Source: Lachnospiraceae bacterium
GTDB lineage: Bacteria; Bacillota; Clostridia; Lachnospirales; Lachnospiraceae
Assembly: GCA_900757195.1 (NCBI GenBank)
Contig: CAAEMZ010000019.1
Location: 1-10,757 of the forward strand
Direction: 5' to 3'
Length of the DNA stretch: 10,757 nucleotides
Shown: piece after piece, positions 1 to 9,300 of the stretch
How the letters are laid out: each line of letters opens with the position of its first letter
Position numbering within the stretch: the first letter of the stretch is position 1
Position numbers and translations under genes: made by a program
Notes under the pieces: generated by a model
Told to the model about the DNA's origin: nothing
The model's database searches: none
What the model saw: the letters and a program-made list of their open reading frames with translations, nothing else

Positions 1-31
1 TGATAGAAACATTATATAAATTATATCATAT
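1..31 (+). other. AT-rich leader before the tape measure gene
   Basis: The first 60-base row has 12 G or C bases, against about 27-30 per row from position 300 onward. The leader carries stops in two frames: TGA then TAG at 1-6, and TAA at 17-19 in the tape measure frame. The third frame stays open from position 3 to a TAG at 42-44. That could be the last codons of an upstream gene overlapping the tape measure start, but 13 codons cannot show it. No purine-rich Shine-Dalgarno lies before the TTG at 32. A short perfect palindrome, ATATAA-A-TTATAT, occupies 14-26; it may be chance in such AT-rich DNA. Confidence 0.5.
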
Positions 32-285
32 TTGTCACTTATAGATATAGGAAAATATGGTGACCGCGTCAAAAGTTTTAAAGGAATTACCGATGTTTCT
101 GGAAAGCAATTTATTAGTCTATATAATGAGTTGGAAAATACAGAAAACCTAACAGAAGCTTCTAAACTTTTAAAGGCTGGAAATGTTCCGGCAGATATAG
201 GAGAAATAGCACTAAAAAAAGTTGCAAAATACCAAACCATTCTAAATGACATTGCAGAACCAGCAACAGCTTCCACAGAAGCTGT
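1..285 (+). other. AT-rich segment with foreign codon use at the tape measure 5' end
   Basis: By hand count, rows 1-60, 121-180 and 181-240 hold 12, 19 and 20 G or C per 60 bases, while rows 301-360 and 361-420 hold 27 and 30. Codons such as ATA, CTA, AGT, GCA and CAA dominate before about 285; CTG, GCC, GGC, ATC and ACC take over after it. The reading frame continues through the change, so this looks like a recombination joint within the gene (inference). An AT-rich gene start under selection for weak mRNA structure is an alternative, but 285 bases is long for that. Confidence 0.5.
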
Positions 286-3200
286 AACCAACCTGGACAA
301 AGCCCTTGAAGGCCTGAAAAGTTCCGGAGATGGATTATCTTCTCTGGATGATATCTTCACCGGAATCGGCACAACTCTTAAACTCGGGCTTCATAATCCG
401 TTAACATGGATTGCCGGAGCCGGAGTTGCTGCAATCGGAGCTCTGATACTGAAAGCCACAGAATTTGACCGGGCTGTCAAAGCCAGCGGTAAATCCCAGT
501 CCATCTATGCATCCACCGCCAATGAACTGGCCACTATGAACTCCCGGTTGGATTCTGCCTCCCAACGTATTTCTGAACTACAGGCCAAACAAAATCAGGG
601 CGGCCTTTCCTTCGCCGAAGAAGCTGAATTAAATACTCTGCAGCTTCAAAGTACCGAAATGCAGCGGGATATCCAGTTAAAAGAACAGACGGCCAGCCGT
701 CAATCAAAAGAGGCGGTCAATGACGCCCTGAAAGCATTAAAACAGACAAATACATCCGACCTGACCGCATCCGCCTCGCAGGTATATGATGATTTTGGCA
801 CAGCTTATAATGTCCCGAAGGAAACAGATATTGTTACAGCCACTGCAAATGAGATCTCACAGTTAAAAGTTCTGAAATCTGACAGAAATAAACTGCTGAC
901 GGAATTGAAAAATCCAAATCTGTCTGATGATGAAAAGTCCACTAAAGAAAACCTGCTTAAATCTACCGAAGCAGATATTACAAAATATTCAAATAATATC
1001 GAGGATCAGATTCAGAATTTACAGACTTTACGTGAAAATCTGTCTGACCCGATAACCGGTACGATGAAAAACGGCATGAGCCAGGAAGCCCAGGATTATT
1101 ATCACAGCATCACTGACATTCTTGATGACTTTAACACGATAGACCTTTCTGCTCAGGAAGCCTCCATTGTGAAACTTGACAGCTTTTTCAGTGCCGCTCC
1201 GGGACGAAATTTCATCAAGGACGCTCTGATGGAATCTGCCGGTTCCACGTATATGCTTAAAAATGCACTTTCCGAAATGGGACTGACACTGGATGACCTT
1301 GGCGTTGACAGTGTAGAAACTTTAAAAGCCTATCTGGATGATGCCAAAGCTTCCGCCGATGCCGCCTCGGAATCCATGAATTCTGTCGATGGCTCTTTTG
1401 AAGGTGTTCAGGCAGCCTTTGCTACTGAAAACAAAGGCGCCCGATGGTCGTCGATGGCAGAATATCTCAAACAGGCCGAGGCACTCTACCAACAGGGAAA
1501 AATCGGCACCGATGATTTTCAGTCTGCCGCCCAGATGATCTCGCCGTATAAAATCCATACGGAAGATTATGAATATGATGCCGAAGCCTACGCAGAAGCC
1601 TGGGAAAGTGCCTACCAGAAAGTATCCCGCTGGTTTGACACAGGCAATCCGAATGAAAGCATGATGAACTTTGCCAGAGATTTAGACGGTGTCGACGGTC
1701 AGCTTGGCAACCTGGACGATGCCCTTGTAAACATTGACGAATCCGGGAACAGATTTAATATTGACTTTAAATTTAAATCCACTGCCGAGGCTGCCAAAGC
1801 ATTGAATACTAATGTCGAAGTCGTCGAAGCCATGCTCCACAATCTGGAAGACTATGGTTATGAATTTGATGATGTGTTATTCAGTGGAGATGGCATTAAC
1901 CAATATAAAAAATCCCTCGACGGTATCCACGAAATTTATAATGCTATGAATGAAGGCAGTTCAAAAGACCGTCTTGGAAACCTGTTAACACAATGGGATG
2001 CCGAATATGCCGGGTTTGAAGGAAACCTTGAAAACCTCAGTGAAGAACAGGTTATACAGCTTAAATTTGAATATGATATGGCTTCGCTCCAAATGGAAAT
2101 CGACCAGCTTCAGGAAATGTGGAATGAAGGTGACCGCTCCGCTGAAACTGGAGCCGCATTAAATGCATCAAAAAGAGCTTACCGTGATGAACGCGAAGCC
2201 CAGACCGGATATGACGAAGAAGATGATGAAGGTTATCGCTTTGCATCGGACAGAATCGCCGATCTACAATATCAGTTTAAGCCTGGACAAAGTGATGAAG
2301 AACGGGAAAGTATTCAAAATCAGATTTCTGCCATCTATGACTTACAGACAGCTTTTCAGGAGGCTTTTTCCGATGGCAATGCTGTGGACTGGGAAAGTTT
2401 TCTCGGCTCATCTCAGGCACAGGATGTTATGGACGAAATCCGGGAAAATACCGGACTGACCAAAGAGGATTTATCCGACTTACTTAACGTAAATGCCGAT
2501 GATTTAGTCCGCAGACCTCCGCACATCGAAATTGAAGGTGAAGTGAATACCGCAGAGATTGAAGACAAAATGGCTGATATGGAATTTGGAGGGAGTATTT
2601 CCTTTAAAGCCTCTGTGGATGATGCTGAAACTCAGATTACGGCCATTAAAAACGCGCAGGGTTCTATCTCCTATGTAGCTTTGGTAGACGGTGTTTTACA
2701 GGAAGTTGCTCCGGTTACCCAACAGGACGGATCAATTTCCTATGAAATCGTTGACTCTGATGTAAATGGTTATGCACCACCCGAAAAGCCCGGTGTTGCT
2801 TCTTATTCACCTAGTTTTATAAATATCGGTTCAGCTCCGACCATTTTCGGTAGAGCTATTTATACAGCCTCTGTCATTGGAAAGTCTCTTTTAGGTCTTT
2901 CCTCCGGCACTCTCCTCTCCCCGGCCCATGCAGACGGCACAGGCTACAATGCTTTCAACACCCATCCTGCCTATGCCGGCGGCAAAGTCGCCCTCTCTCA
3001 GAATGAAACGGCTCTTGTGAACGAGCTTGGAACAGAATCCATTATCCGTGACGGCCGATGGATGCTGATTCCCGGCGGTATACACACCCACGCCCTGAAA
3101 AAGGGCGACATTATCCTGAACGCCAACCAGACGAAGAGCCTTCTGAAATGGGGCAAGGCCGCAGGTAAAGGCCATGCTTATGCTGACGGTACTTTAAATG

Positions 3201-5509
3201 CGGGTCTCACCAATGCCTATGCCGACGGTACCGACGACAAATCCGAAACCTTTGACTGGATTGAAAACCGGATCGATTATCTGGAAAAGCTGACGGACGA
3301 ATGGAAAAATCGTCTGGATGCCCTGACAACCTATAAAGCCCAAAATTCTTATATCGATCAGGTCGCCGCTTCGATGCAGAATGAAATTGCCAACCTGAAT
3401 GACTCTTATAACGCCTATATGGCAAAGGCCGCTTCCCTCGGACTGGACAGCAGCTATGTGGAAAAAATTCAGAAGGGGCAGATTTCCACCGAAGATATTA
3501 CGGATGAGGATTTAAAAGAAAAAATCAAGGAATATCAGGACTGGTACGATAAAGCCCAGGACTGCCGGACTTCGATTGAAGACTTAAATCAGGATGTCCG
3601 CGAGCTGGATGAAGAACGGATTGACAATATCACCGATGACTTTGACAATCTTTCCTCTGTATTTAAGACAGTCATTGACTATTATGAAACGATGAATGAA
3701 CTGGCTGAAAAGCAGGGTAAAACCCTCGGCCAGACCGACTATGACAGTCTCATTAAGTACAACAATGAACTCAAGGCAGTCAAACAGGAAGAACTCTCGG
3801 CTCTGCAAGCTGAATTTGACAGCCTTCTGAAAAACCGTGCAGACTTTGCCGGGTCCGATCAATATATGGATATGCAGGAAACGCTTTTCTCTCTGAAAGA
3901 AGAACTTCTGTCCATTGATGTGGCGCTTGAAAATGTCAAGGATGATATTGTCGAAGCCGATTTCAGCAGTTTTAAAAAGAACACCGGACAGTTAAAGGAT
4001 TTTTCCGGTGAACTGGACCGTATTGACGGCCTGTTGAATGACAATGCCCTCTTTGACGGCAAAGGCGCCCTCACCTCCACCGGACTGACAAAAGCCGCCC
4101 TCCTTTCCGAACAGATGTCCACAGCCAGACAGTCCATGGCCGAATATGAACAGGCCATTGTCCGGCTTGAGCAGCATCTTGCCAACGGAAACATCTCTCA
4201 GGAAGAATATAATGAAGCTCTGCAGAAATACCGGGAAGGCGCCCAGGATGCGGCTGCCGATGTTAAAAAATACCGGGAAGCGGTGATTGATTTAGTCAAA
4301 GATGGGCTCAAACAGGAACTGGATGCCAATAAAGAACTGATCTCCGCCCGGAAAGAGGCCCTCAGAAGCCAGAAGGAATACGGCGATTATCAGGAAAAAC
4401 TGAATTCAAAGAGTAAAGATATTCAGTCCATTCAGGCTCAGCTTGCCGCCCTTTCCGGCCAGTCGGGAAAAGGTGTGGACCGTCAGCGCCGGGAACTGGA
4501 AGCCCAGCTTAAAGAGCTGGAAAAAGAAAAACAGGACATTCTGGACGACCGTGCCTATGATATGCGCCTTGAAGGCTATGACCAGGCTTCCGATGCCCTT
4601 GAGGAAAAATACGACGCCTTTATTAAAAATCTGGAAACAGATAAAACGACACAGGATAAAATAATCACAGATACCCTGCAGAAGGCTGCAGATAACTATG
4701 GTTCCGTGGCCGACGAACTGAACCGGCTGGATGTAAATATGTCTGAGGATATCGCCGCGCCATGGCTGTCTGCCAGCGCCGCATCCAAACAGAATCAGTA
4801 TGCCCTTAACGGCGCTTCCGCCAAATCGGATATAAACACGGATAAAATCGACACGACCAAACGCGAAGATGCTTCGGTCATTGATTCGATAACTCCGCCA
4901 TCTTCTGAAGAACCCTATAAGAAACCGGAAGATTCACCGCCACCGCCGTCCCAGTCTTCCGGTGGAAAATCTCCAAATGATCTGGGGCTGGATTTGAACC
5001 CCGACACGAAAGGACTGGACTGGCTGGCCCGCGATACCTCAATCCGTGACCGGATACTCTATAACGGCTGGGCCGCCACCGACCGAAATTACCAGCTTCT
5101 CTACGGCTGGGCCGGAGGACAGGGGCACTGGACCGGTTCTGCCGAACAAAATAATCAGATCCTAAGCGCTCTGAAATCCGCCGGATTCAGTCAGGGCGGT
5201 ATTTTAAAAGCCGTTGGCGAAGACGGTTTCTTCCTGGGGCGTAATGGAGAAGCGGTCCTCACCGAGCCTCAGTGGAACATAATCCGGGAACTGGCAAATC
5301 AGGCGCCGGTTCTTATGCCGCCACTTCCGGCTTTCCAAAGTCCTGAAAGTTCTGAAAATGTTACCAATGTTTTTGATGCGCCGCTGATTCAGGTAGAAGG
5401 ACGGGCAGACGAACGCACCGTTCAGGAACTGAAACAGCTTGCCAAAGACATCGCTCCGATGATTGGCCGGGAATTTTATAAAGATGCCCGGAAAATCGGA
5501 CTGAAATAA
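32..5509 (+). CDS. tmp: Phage tail tape measure protein
   Basis: This 1825-residue protein spans the inside of the tail tube during assembly and sets tail length. At about 0.15 nm per residue, a known rule for such proteins, the tail would be near 270 nm (inference). One hydrophobic, Gly/Ala-rich segment lies at about 123-140. A Ser/Glu/Gln-rich helical stretch at 160-240 resembles the region after the membrane segment in Firmicutes tape measures. Gly-rich motifs follow at 983-1004 (GGKVAL, then ALVNELGTESI), then AYADGT repeats, long charged coiled coils at about 1070-1610, a proline linker (PPPP at 1636-1639), and a terminal Gly-rich motif at 1722-1748 (AVGEDGF, GEAVLTEPQW). No lytic transglycosylase, M23 or NlpC/P60 signature was seen. 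The TTG start lacks a Shine-Dalgarno; the first in-frame ATG is residue 169 (536) and TAA lies at 17-19. The gene may therefore be 5'-truncated or rearranged. Dit and Tal downstream confirm the tail-module context. Confidence 0.93.
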   Translation: MSLIDIGKYGDRVKSFKGITDVSGKQFISLYNELENTENLTEASKLLKAGNVPADIGEIALKKVAKYQTILNDIAEPATASTEAVTNLDKALEGLKSSGDGLSSLDDIFTGIGTTLKLGLHNPLTWIAGAGVAAIGALILKATEFDRAVKASGKSQSIYASTANELATMNSRLDSASQRISELQAKQNQGGLSFAEEAELNTLQLQSTEMQRDIQLKEQTASRQSKEAVNDALKALKQTNTSDLTASASQVYDDFGTAYNVPKETDIVTATANEISQLKVLKSDRNKLLTELKNPNLSDDEKSTKENLLKSTEADITKYSNNIEDQIQNLQTLRENLSDPITGTMKNGMSQEAQDYYHSITDILDDFNTIDLSAQEASIVKLDSFFSAAPGRNFIKDALMESAGSTYMLKNALSEMGLTLDDLGVDSVETLKAYLDDAKASADAASESMNSVDGSFEGVQAAFATENKGARWSSMAEYLKQAEALYQQGKIGTDDFQSAAQMISPYKIHTEDYEYDAEAYAEAWESAYQKVSRWFDTGNPNESMMNFARDLDGVDGQLGNLDDALVNIDESGNRFNIDFKFKSTAEAAKALNTNVEVVEAMLHNLEDYGYEFDDVLFSGDGINQYKKSLDGIHEIYNAMNEGSSKDRLGNLLTQWDAEYAGFEGNLENLSEEQVIQLKFEYDMASLQMEIDQLQEMWNEGDRSAETGAALNASKRAYRDEREAQTGYDEEDDEGYRFASDRIADLQYQFKPGQSDEERESIQNQISAIYDLQTAFQEAFSDGNAVDWESFLGSSQAQDVMDEIRENTGLTKEDLSDLLNVNADDLVRRPPHIEIEGEVNTAEIEDKMADMEFGGSISFKASVDDAETQITAIKNAQGSISYVALVDGVLQEVAPVTQQDGSISYEIVDSDVNGYAPPEKPGVASYSPSFINIGSAPTIFGRAIYTASVIGKSLLGLSSGTLLSPAHADGTGYNAFNTHPAYAGGKVALSQNETALVNELGTESIIRDGRWMLIPGGIHTHALKKGDIILNANQTKSLLKWGKAAGKGHAYADGTLNAGLTNAYADGTDDKSETFDWIENRIDYLEKLTDEWKNRLDALTTYKAQNSYIDQVAASMQNEIANLNDSYNAYMAKAASLGLDSSYVEKIQKGQISTEDITDEDLKEKIKEYQDWYDKAQDCRTSIEDLNQDVRELDEERIDNITDDFDNLSSVFKTVIDYYETMNELAEKQGKTLGQTDYDSLIKYNNELKAVKQEELSALQAEFDSLLKNRADFAGSDQYMDMQETLFSLKEELLSIDVALENVKDDIVEADFSSFKKNTGQLKDFSGELDRIDGLLNDNALFDGKGALTSTGLTKAALLSEQMSTARQSMAEYEQAIVRLEQHLANGNISQEEYNEALQKYREGAQDAAADVKKYREAVIDLVKDGLKQELDANKELISARKEALRSQKEYGDYQEKLNSKSKDIQSIQAQLAALSGQSGKGVDRQRRELEAQLKELEKEKQDILDDRAYDMRLEGYDQASDALEEKYDAFIKNLETDKTTQDKIITDTLQKAADNYGSVADELNRLDVNMSEDIAAPWLSASAASKQNQYALNGASAKSDINTDKIDTTKREDASVIDSITPPSSEEPYKKPEDSPPPPSQSSGGKSPNDLGLDLNPDTKGLDWLARDTSIRDRILYNGWAATDRNYQLLYGWAGGQGHWTGSAEQNNQILSALKSAGFSQGGILKAVGEDGFFLGRNGEAVLTEPQWNIIRELANQAPVLMPPLPAFQSPESSENVTNVFDAPLIQVEGRADERTVQELKQLAKDIAPMIGREFYKDARKIGLK
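2927..3232 (+). repeat. Three short (A)YADGT peptide repeats in the tape measure gene
   Basis: Copies encode HADGT at 2927-2941 (residues 966-970), HAYADGT at 3173-3193 (1048-1054) and NAYADGT at 3212-3232 (1061-1067). The last two are separated only by a short LNAGLT spacer. They frame the Gly-rich ALVNELG motif region. Synonymous codons differ between copies (GCTGACGGTACT against GCCGACGGTACC), so this is an old or selected protein repeat rather than a fresh DNA duplication. A(Y/N)GT-type turns around this motif are common in Firmicutes tape measures. Confidence 0.6.
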
Positions 5510-5514
5510 TCCAC

Positions 5515-5551
5515 AGCTCTCCTGCTTTTATTTGAAGCGGGGGAGCTTTTT
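5515..5551 (+). terminator. Intrinsic terminator between tape measure and Dit genes
   Basis: The left arm AGCTCTCCTGCTT (5515-5527) pairs along all 13 positions with AAGCGGGGGAGCT (5535-5547), using two G-U pairs. The loop is 7 bases (TTATTTG) and TTTT follows directly at 5548-5551. The T-tract lies only on the plus-strand exit side, so the hairpin is oriented to stop rightward transcription. It begins six bases after the tape measure stop. The short T-run suggests partial rather than complete termination. Dit and Tal have no obvious promoter in the 63-base gap, so read-through or phage antitermination would be needed. Confidence 0.82.
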
Positions 5552-5559
5552 AACAAATG

Positions 5560-5567
5560 AAAGGAGG
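5560..5567 (+). promoter_or_regulatory. Ribosome binding site of the Dit gene
   Basis: AAAGGAGG is a near-perfect match to the anti-Shine-Dalgarno sequence and lies 5 bases before the ATG at 5573. It fixes the Dit start and lies only 8 bases after the terminator T-tract. It contrasts sharply with the tape measure start, which has no such site. Confidence 0.9.
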
Positions 5568-5572
5568 CCCTT

Positions 5573-6367
5573 ATGGCATTATTTGCACAGTCATTTAATT
5601 ATCACGGCGTCTCATCCGAAGCTTTCCGGCTTGAGTTAGTCGCCTTCGAAAATGATTCCCCTTTAACTGCCCTTTATCAAAAGTCAGCCATTAAAGGGGA
5701 TATCCGCATGCACCACCCGATTCCGGTGCGTCAGGGCATGAAATATACGGACGTCCTGAAAATCAATATTTCCCTTATCAAATCCGATGGATCCTGCATC
5801 ACAGATGCGGAACTCCGGCAGATCTGCCGCTGGCTCAACGGAAGCCCTACGCCGCAGCGGCTCTATTTTACCGGATGTGAAAATGAAATTTTTGAATCGG
5901 TGGACTACTATGGGAATTTCATTTCCATTGAACGTTTTGAGCCGTCCTGCGATACCTATGGTCTGAAACTGGTCTTTGAAAACATCGCGCCCTACGCTTT
6001 TGCCAAAGAAGAAAGCTTCACCTGCGAATCGGATTCCCTTGCAAATCTGCAGATTAACAACGCTTCCGATGAAGTGTGTGAAGATTATTATCCGGTAGTG
6101 ACCATCCGTTCCAATACGAACCAGACCATTAAACTGACCAATCACTCCGATAATGAACGGACAACACGTATTTCCATGGTCCGGGATCAGGTGCTGACGT
6201 TTTACAATCAGGATAAATATATTGAAGACAATACAAAGGTCTTTAAGATGACCGACTGGAATCTCAACTGGTTCCGCCTTATTCCCGGAGTAAATTCGAT
6301 TTCCGTCACAGGTGACTGCTCTGTTACCGTTTCCTGCACATTCCCAAGATTGGCAGGTGGTCAGTAA
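5573..6367 (+). CDS. dit: Distal tail protein (Dit)
   Basis: This 264-residue protein fits the usual 250-300 residues of Dit proteins (SPP1 gp19.1 / TP901-1 Dit, Sipho_tail family). Dit forms a hexameric ring joining the last tail-tube ring to the tip hub and anchoring receptor-binding parts. The N-terminal part (about 1-145) has the family pattern: an opening FNYHGVSSEAF, a basic, Pro-containing strand region, and a WLNGSPTPQRLYF segment. It ends in a KLVFENIAPYAF strand leading to the second domain. The C-terminal part (about 150-264) is a galectin-like beta-sandwich with DWNLNWFRLIPG at 228-239 and an ITVTG-like strand (SISVTGDCSVTV) before the end. There is no sign of an inserted carbohydrate-binding module, so this is a classical rather than an 'evolved' Dit. 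A strong RBS precedes it, and its TAA overlaps the Tal ATG by one base, implying coupled translation and matched dosage. Confidence 0.92.
   Translation: MALFAQSFNYHGVSSEAFRLELVAFENDSPLTALYQKSAIKGDIRMHHPIPVRQGMKYTDVLKINISLIKSDGSCITDAELRQICRWLNGSPTPQRLYFTGCENEIFESVDYYGNFISIERFEPSCDTYGLKLVFENIAPYAFAKEESFTCESDSLANLQINNASDEVCEDYYPVVTIRSNTNQTIKLTNHSDNERTTRISMVRDQVLTFYNQDKYIEDNTKVFKMTDWNLNWFRLIPGVNSISVTGDCSVTVSCTFPRLAGGQ
6355..6360 (+). promoter_or_regulatory. Ribosome binding site of the Tal gene, inside the end of Dit
   Basis: AGGTGG, one mismatch from AGGAGG, lies 6 bases before the ATG at 6367 and encodes part of the last Dit codons (Ala-Gly-Gly). With the TAATG stop/start overlap it supports re-initiation by ribosomes finishing Dit. 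Confidence 0.75.
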
Positions 6368-9300
6368 TGTATTTTAATAAAGACAGTTTTAATCAGAACA
6401 AGCCTCTGGAATTCTATGTCTGCCGTCCGAATAATCAGGTGGCTGCTCCGGTCATCGGTTTTGAAAACGACCGGATGACCTTAAATATGCTGGATATTTC
6501 CGAACTTTCCTTTGAAGTTCCCGAATATGTCTATCTGCCCCAGAAAAAAGAAACGGTTTTAAATCCATGTTTTTCTTATCTTTCCCAGTATATGCGGATT
6601 ATGGATTCCTGTGGACGAATCTTCCGGATCAACACCGAACCGGAAATCCTGGAAACGGCAGACGGCCGCATAAAAACCGTATCTGCGGACTCGCTGGAAT
6701 GTGAATTGCAGGATAAGGATATCATCGGCCTCGCCATCAATATGGGCAATGAACTGAGCGCCGAATGGTATGATGAAAATTTAAATCCCCTCGGCGTCCC
6801 GGAAAACTATATCACATTCGCTAATGACAGCGAAAAACGTCTGAGTCTGATGGATATTCTCCTGGACTATGCTCCGAACTGGAAACTCGGTCATGTGGAC
6901 ACAGAACTGCGCGCCCTGCGCCGTTCCTTCGAAATCGATGCCTCCGACCTCTATGCCGTTCTCACTCAGGATGTGGCCAGAGCCTTCAAATGTGTCTTTT
7001 TATTTGATACGGCCACCCGGACCATCAACGCCTTCAAGGCTGCAAATGTCGGCAGGGATACCCATATTTATCTCTCCGTCCACAATCTGATCCGTTCAAA
7101 AACCGTTTCCCCCTCCAGCGATACAATCTATACCAGCTTCAGCGTTCTGGCCGATGACAATCAGGATATTCTAAGCTTCGCCAACTTCGGCAGCCGCGAG
7201 ATTACCAACTACGATTACTTTATGAATCCCATCTGGTTCAGGGAAGAAACCATTGCCAAATACCGGGCATATCAGACGAATATCGAAACGAAACGTGAAC
7301 GGTATATGCAGATCACCAGAGACTATAATTATCTGAACACCCTGGTTGCAGATATTTATGACCGTGTTCCCGACGATTCCTGTGAAACAGCCTGGACCGG
7401 ACGTTCCCTTGAAGAACTGAATACAGAGCTTTCCGGCTATCAGGCCGCCGTAAAATATCTCGAAGACCTTCATACGGCAAATGGTGTTCTGAATATTGAA
7501 GATTCTGCCGACTATGGCGTCTATATCAGCTTCAAAGACGTCACTATCCCAAAACTTACGGCCCAGATTAAGGCGGTCGAATCCGGCAAATTAAAGCCGG
7601 AAAACACCCTGAAATGGGAAACCAACTGGGATTTATACGGTATCCACGAGCTGGAAAACCGACTGCTTGTTTATACGGATGCTGCAGCCATCTATCAGGC
7701 CTATGCCGATGACTACAACCCGGATATCCATACGGAAAGTGAACAGCTCTATCAGATGAATCACCAGTTATATCTGGAAAATATCGAATATATCCATCAG
7801 ATTGAGGCAGCGATTGACCGACGTAAAGCCAGACTTTCCGAATATCAGGCAGAAATGGATCGCCTGCAGGCCGAAAGAGCCGAAATCACCGCCTATTCCC
7901 GGATGGATGCTCCGGTCCACGGTTTCACCAGCGAAGAACTCGAAATCTTTGAATCCTTAACCGTCCATACGGATTATACGAATGAAAATGTTTTCGTCAC
8001 CGATTTTGACGATGAAATGACCAAGGTGGATCTGGCAAAAGAGCTCTATGATTCCGCCTGTGAACAGCTTGCCGTTGAATCCAGACCTCAGCTCAGTATG
8101 CAGATCGATCTGGACAGTTTTCTCTCGATGACAAAATACAATGGCTTTACCGATGAACTGGAAGCCGGAAACTTCATCCGTGTCGGTATGAATTCTGACG
8201 ACGCCGAAAAGCTCCGTATCATCCGTATCAGTTTTCATCCTTCGGACCTTTCCTCCGGACTGGATTTGAAATTTTCAAGCATGATTACCACTTATAACCG
8301 CAGGGATGATTACACCTATCTGACCGGAGGCAGCCGTTCCCGTTCCGGAAAAAATAAAATTTCCGCCGGAATGACTTCGGAGGATTTAACAACCGCTCTC
8401 TCCGCCCTGTTAAATTCCAAATTTGCTTCCTTTATATCCTCTCCGGTTTTCGGAAATGCCTCGTCCCAGAACATCGAAGCGGTACTCGGTACCTTCGAAG
8501 TCGTTCTGACCGACTATCTGAAAACAAAAGACCTAACCGCAGAGGTCGCAAATATCGGAAAACTGTCAGCGGATTCAGCATTTGTTACCTACCTTCAGTC
8601 CCACTTTGCATCGGTAGCAACGCTGGACGCTGCTCAGGCTGACATCGGAACCCTGACCACAAATTACAGTGAAATTGTAAGCTTATTATCCGGTACCGCT
8701 TCCATGGGTTCTCTCCAAAGTATTGTTATCAGTGCCAACAATGCGGTGATCGATGCCGCCTATCTGGAAGATTTAATGGCAAAAAATATCACCGTCAATC
8801 ATCTGAAAGCCGAAGATATTAATACGAATAAAATCGGTCTTTCTTCCGAAGACGGCTCTTTAAACATTACCGGAGCCGCCATGCAGTTTTCTGATGATAC
8901 CGGAGTACGTCTCCAGCTCGGCAAGGATGCCGAAGGAAACTTTTCTTTCATCCTCCGGGGTGAAAATTCCGCCGTCCTTATCGACGAAAAGGGACTGCAC
9001 GAAAATGCCGTTACTGACGGCCTTATTAAAACCCGGATGCTTGAAGACGGCGCTGTGGATACCGGAAAGGTCAACTGGGAATCCGCCGGAGCTTCCACCG
9101 ATGGGAATGGACATCCTGTCTGGAAATCCGGCAATATCATTGTCGAAGAAGACGGCGCGACCGTGACAGAAAAATTTCAGACCATAAGCTCTGATATCGA
9201 TGCACAGGCAGGGGAAATCACACAATTGATCGCAGATACGACCATTGTCAAAGAAGACGGAACAACGGTATCTTTGCAGAATGCCTATAATATGACAAAA

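Noticed and set aside
17..19. Stop-codon recoding (TAA read as sense) to extend the tape measure upstream
   Set aside because: Both complete genes here end in TAA at sensible places, and the TAATG overlap is standard; nothing else suggests an altered code.
14..26. Perfect palindrome ATATAA-A-TTATAT as a promoter or operator
   Set aside because: It is made only of A and T in a roughly 20 percent GC stretch, so chance is likely, and the upstream DNA needed to judge a promoter is missing.
3..44. Possible C-terminal end of an upstream gene in the third frame (stop TAG 42-44)
   Set aside because: Only 13 codons are visible and AT-rich DNA gives such open stretches easily; it cannot be supported without upstream sequence.
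57..152. 31-codon frame starting ATG57 with AGGA at 49-52
   Set aside because: It has a Shine-Dalgarno-like site 4 bases away, but the tape measure frame over the same bases reads as a convincing protein (QFISLYNELENTENL), while this frame gives an unrecognisable peptide.
5557..5598. 13-codon leader peptide frame starting at ATG5557
   Set aside because: It has no RBS of its own; the GGAGG within it serves Dit, and the terminator before it has no alternative antiterminator pairing that I could see.
8860..9225. Reverse-strand 121-codon frame opposite the Tal shaft
   Set aside because: It lies wholly opposite a well-supported coding region, has no recognisable protein pattern and overlaps another reverse frame; it is a shadow of codon bias. 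The same applies to the other reverse frames, such as 5684-6145 and 2891-3175.
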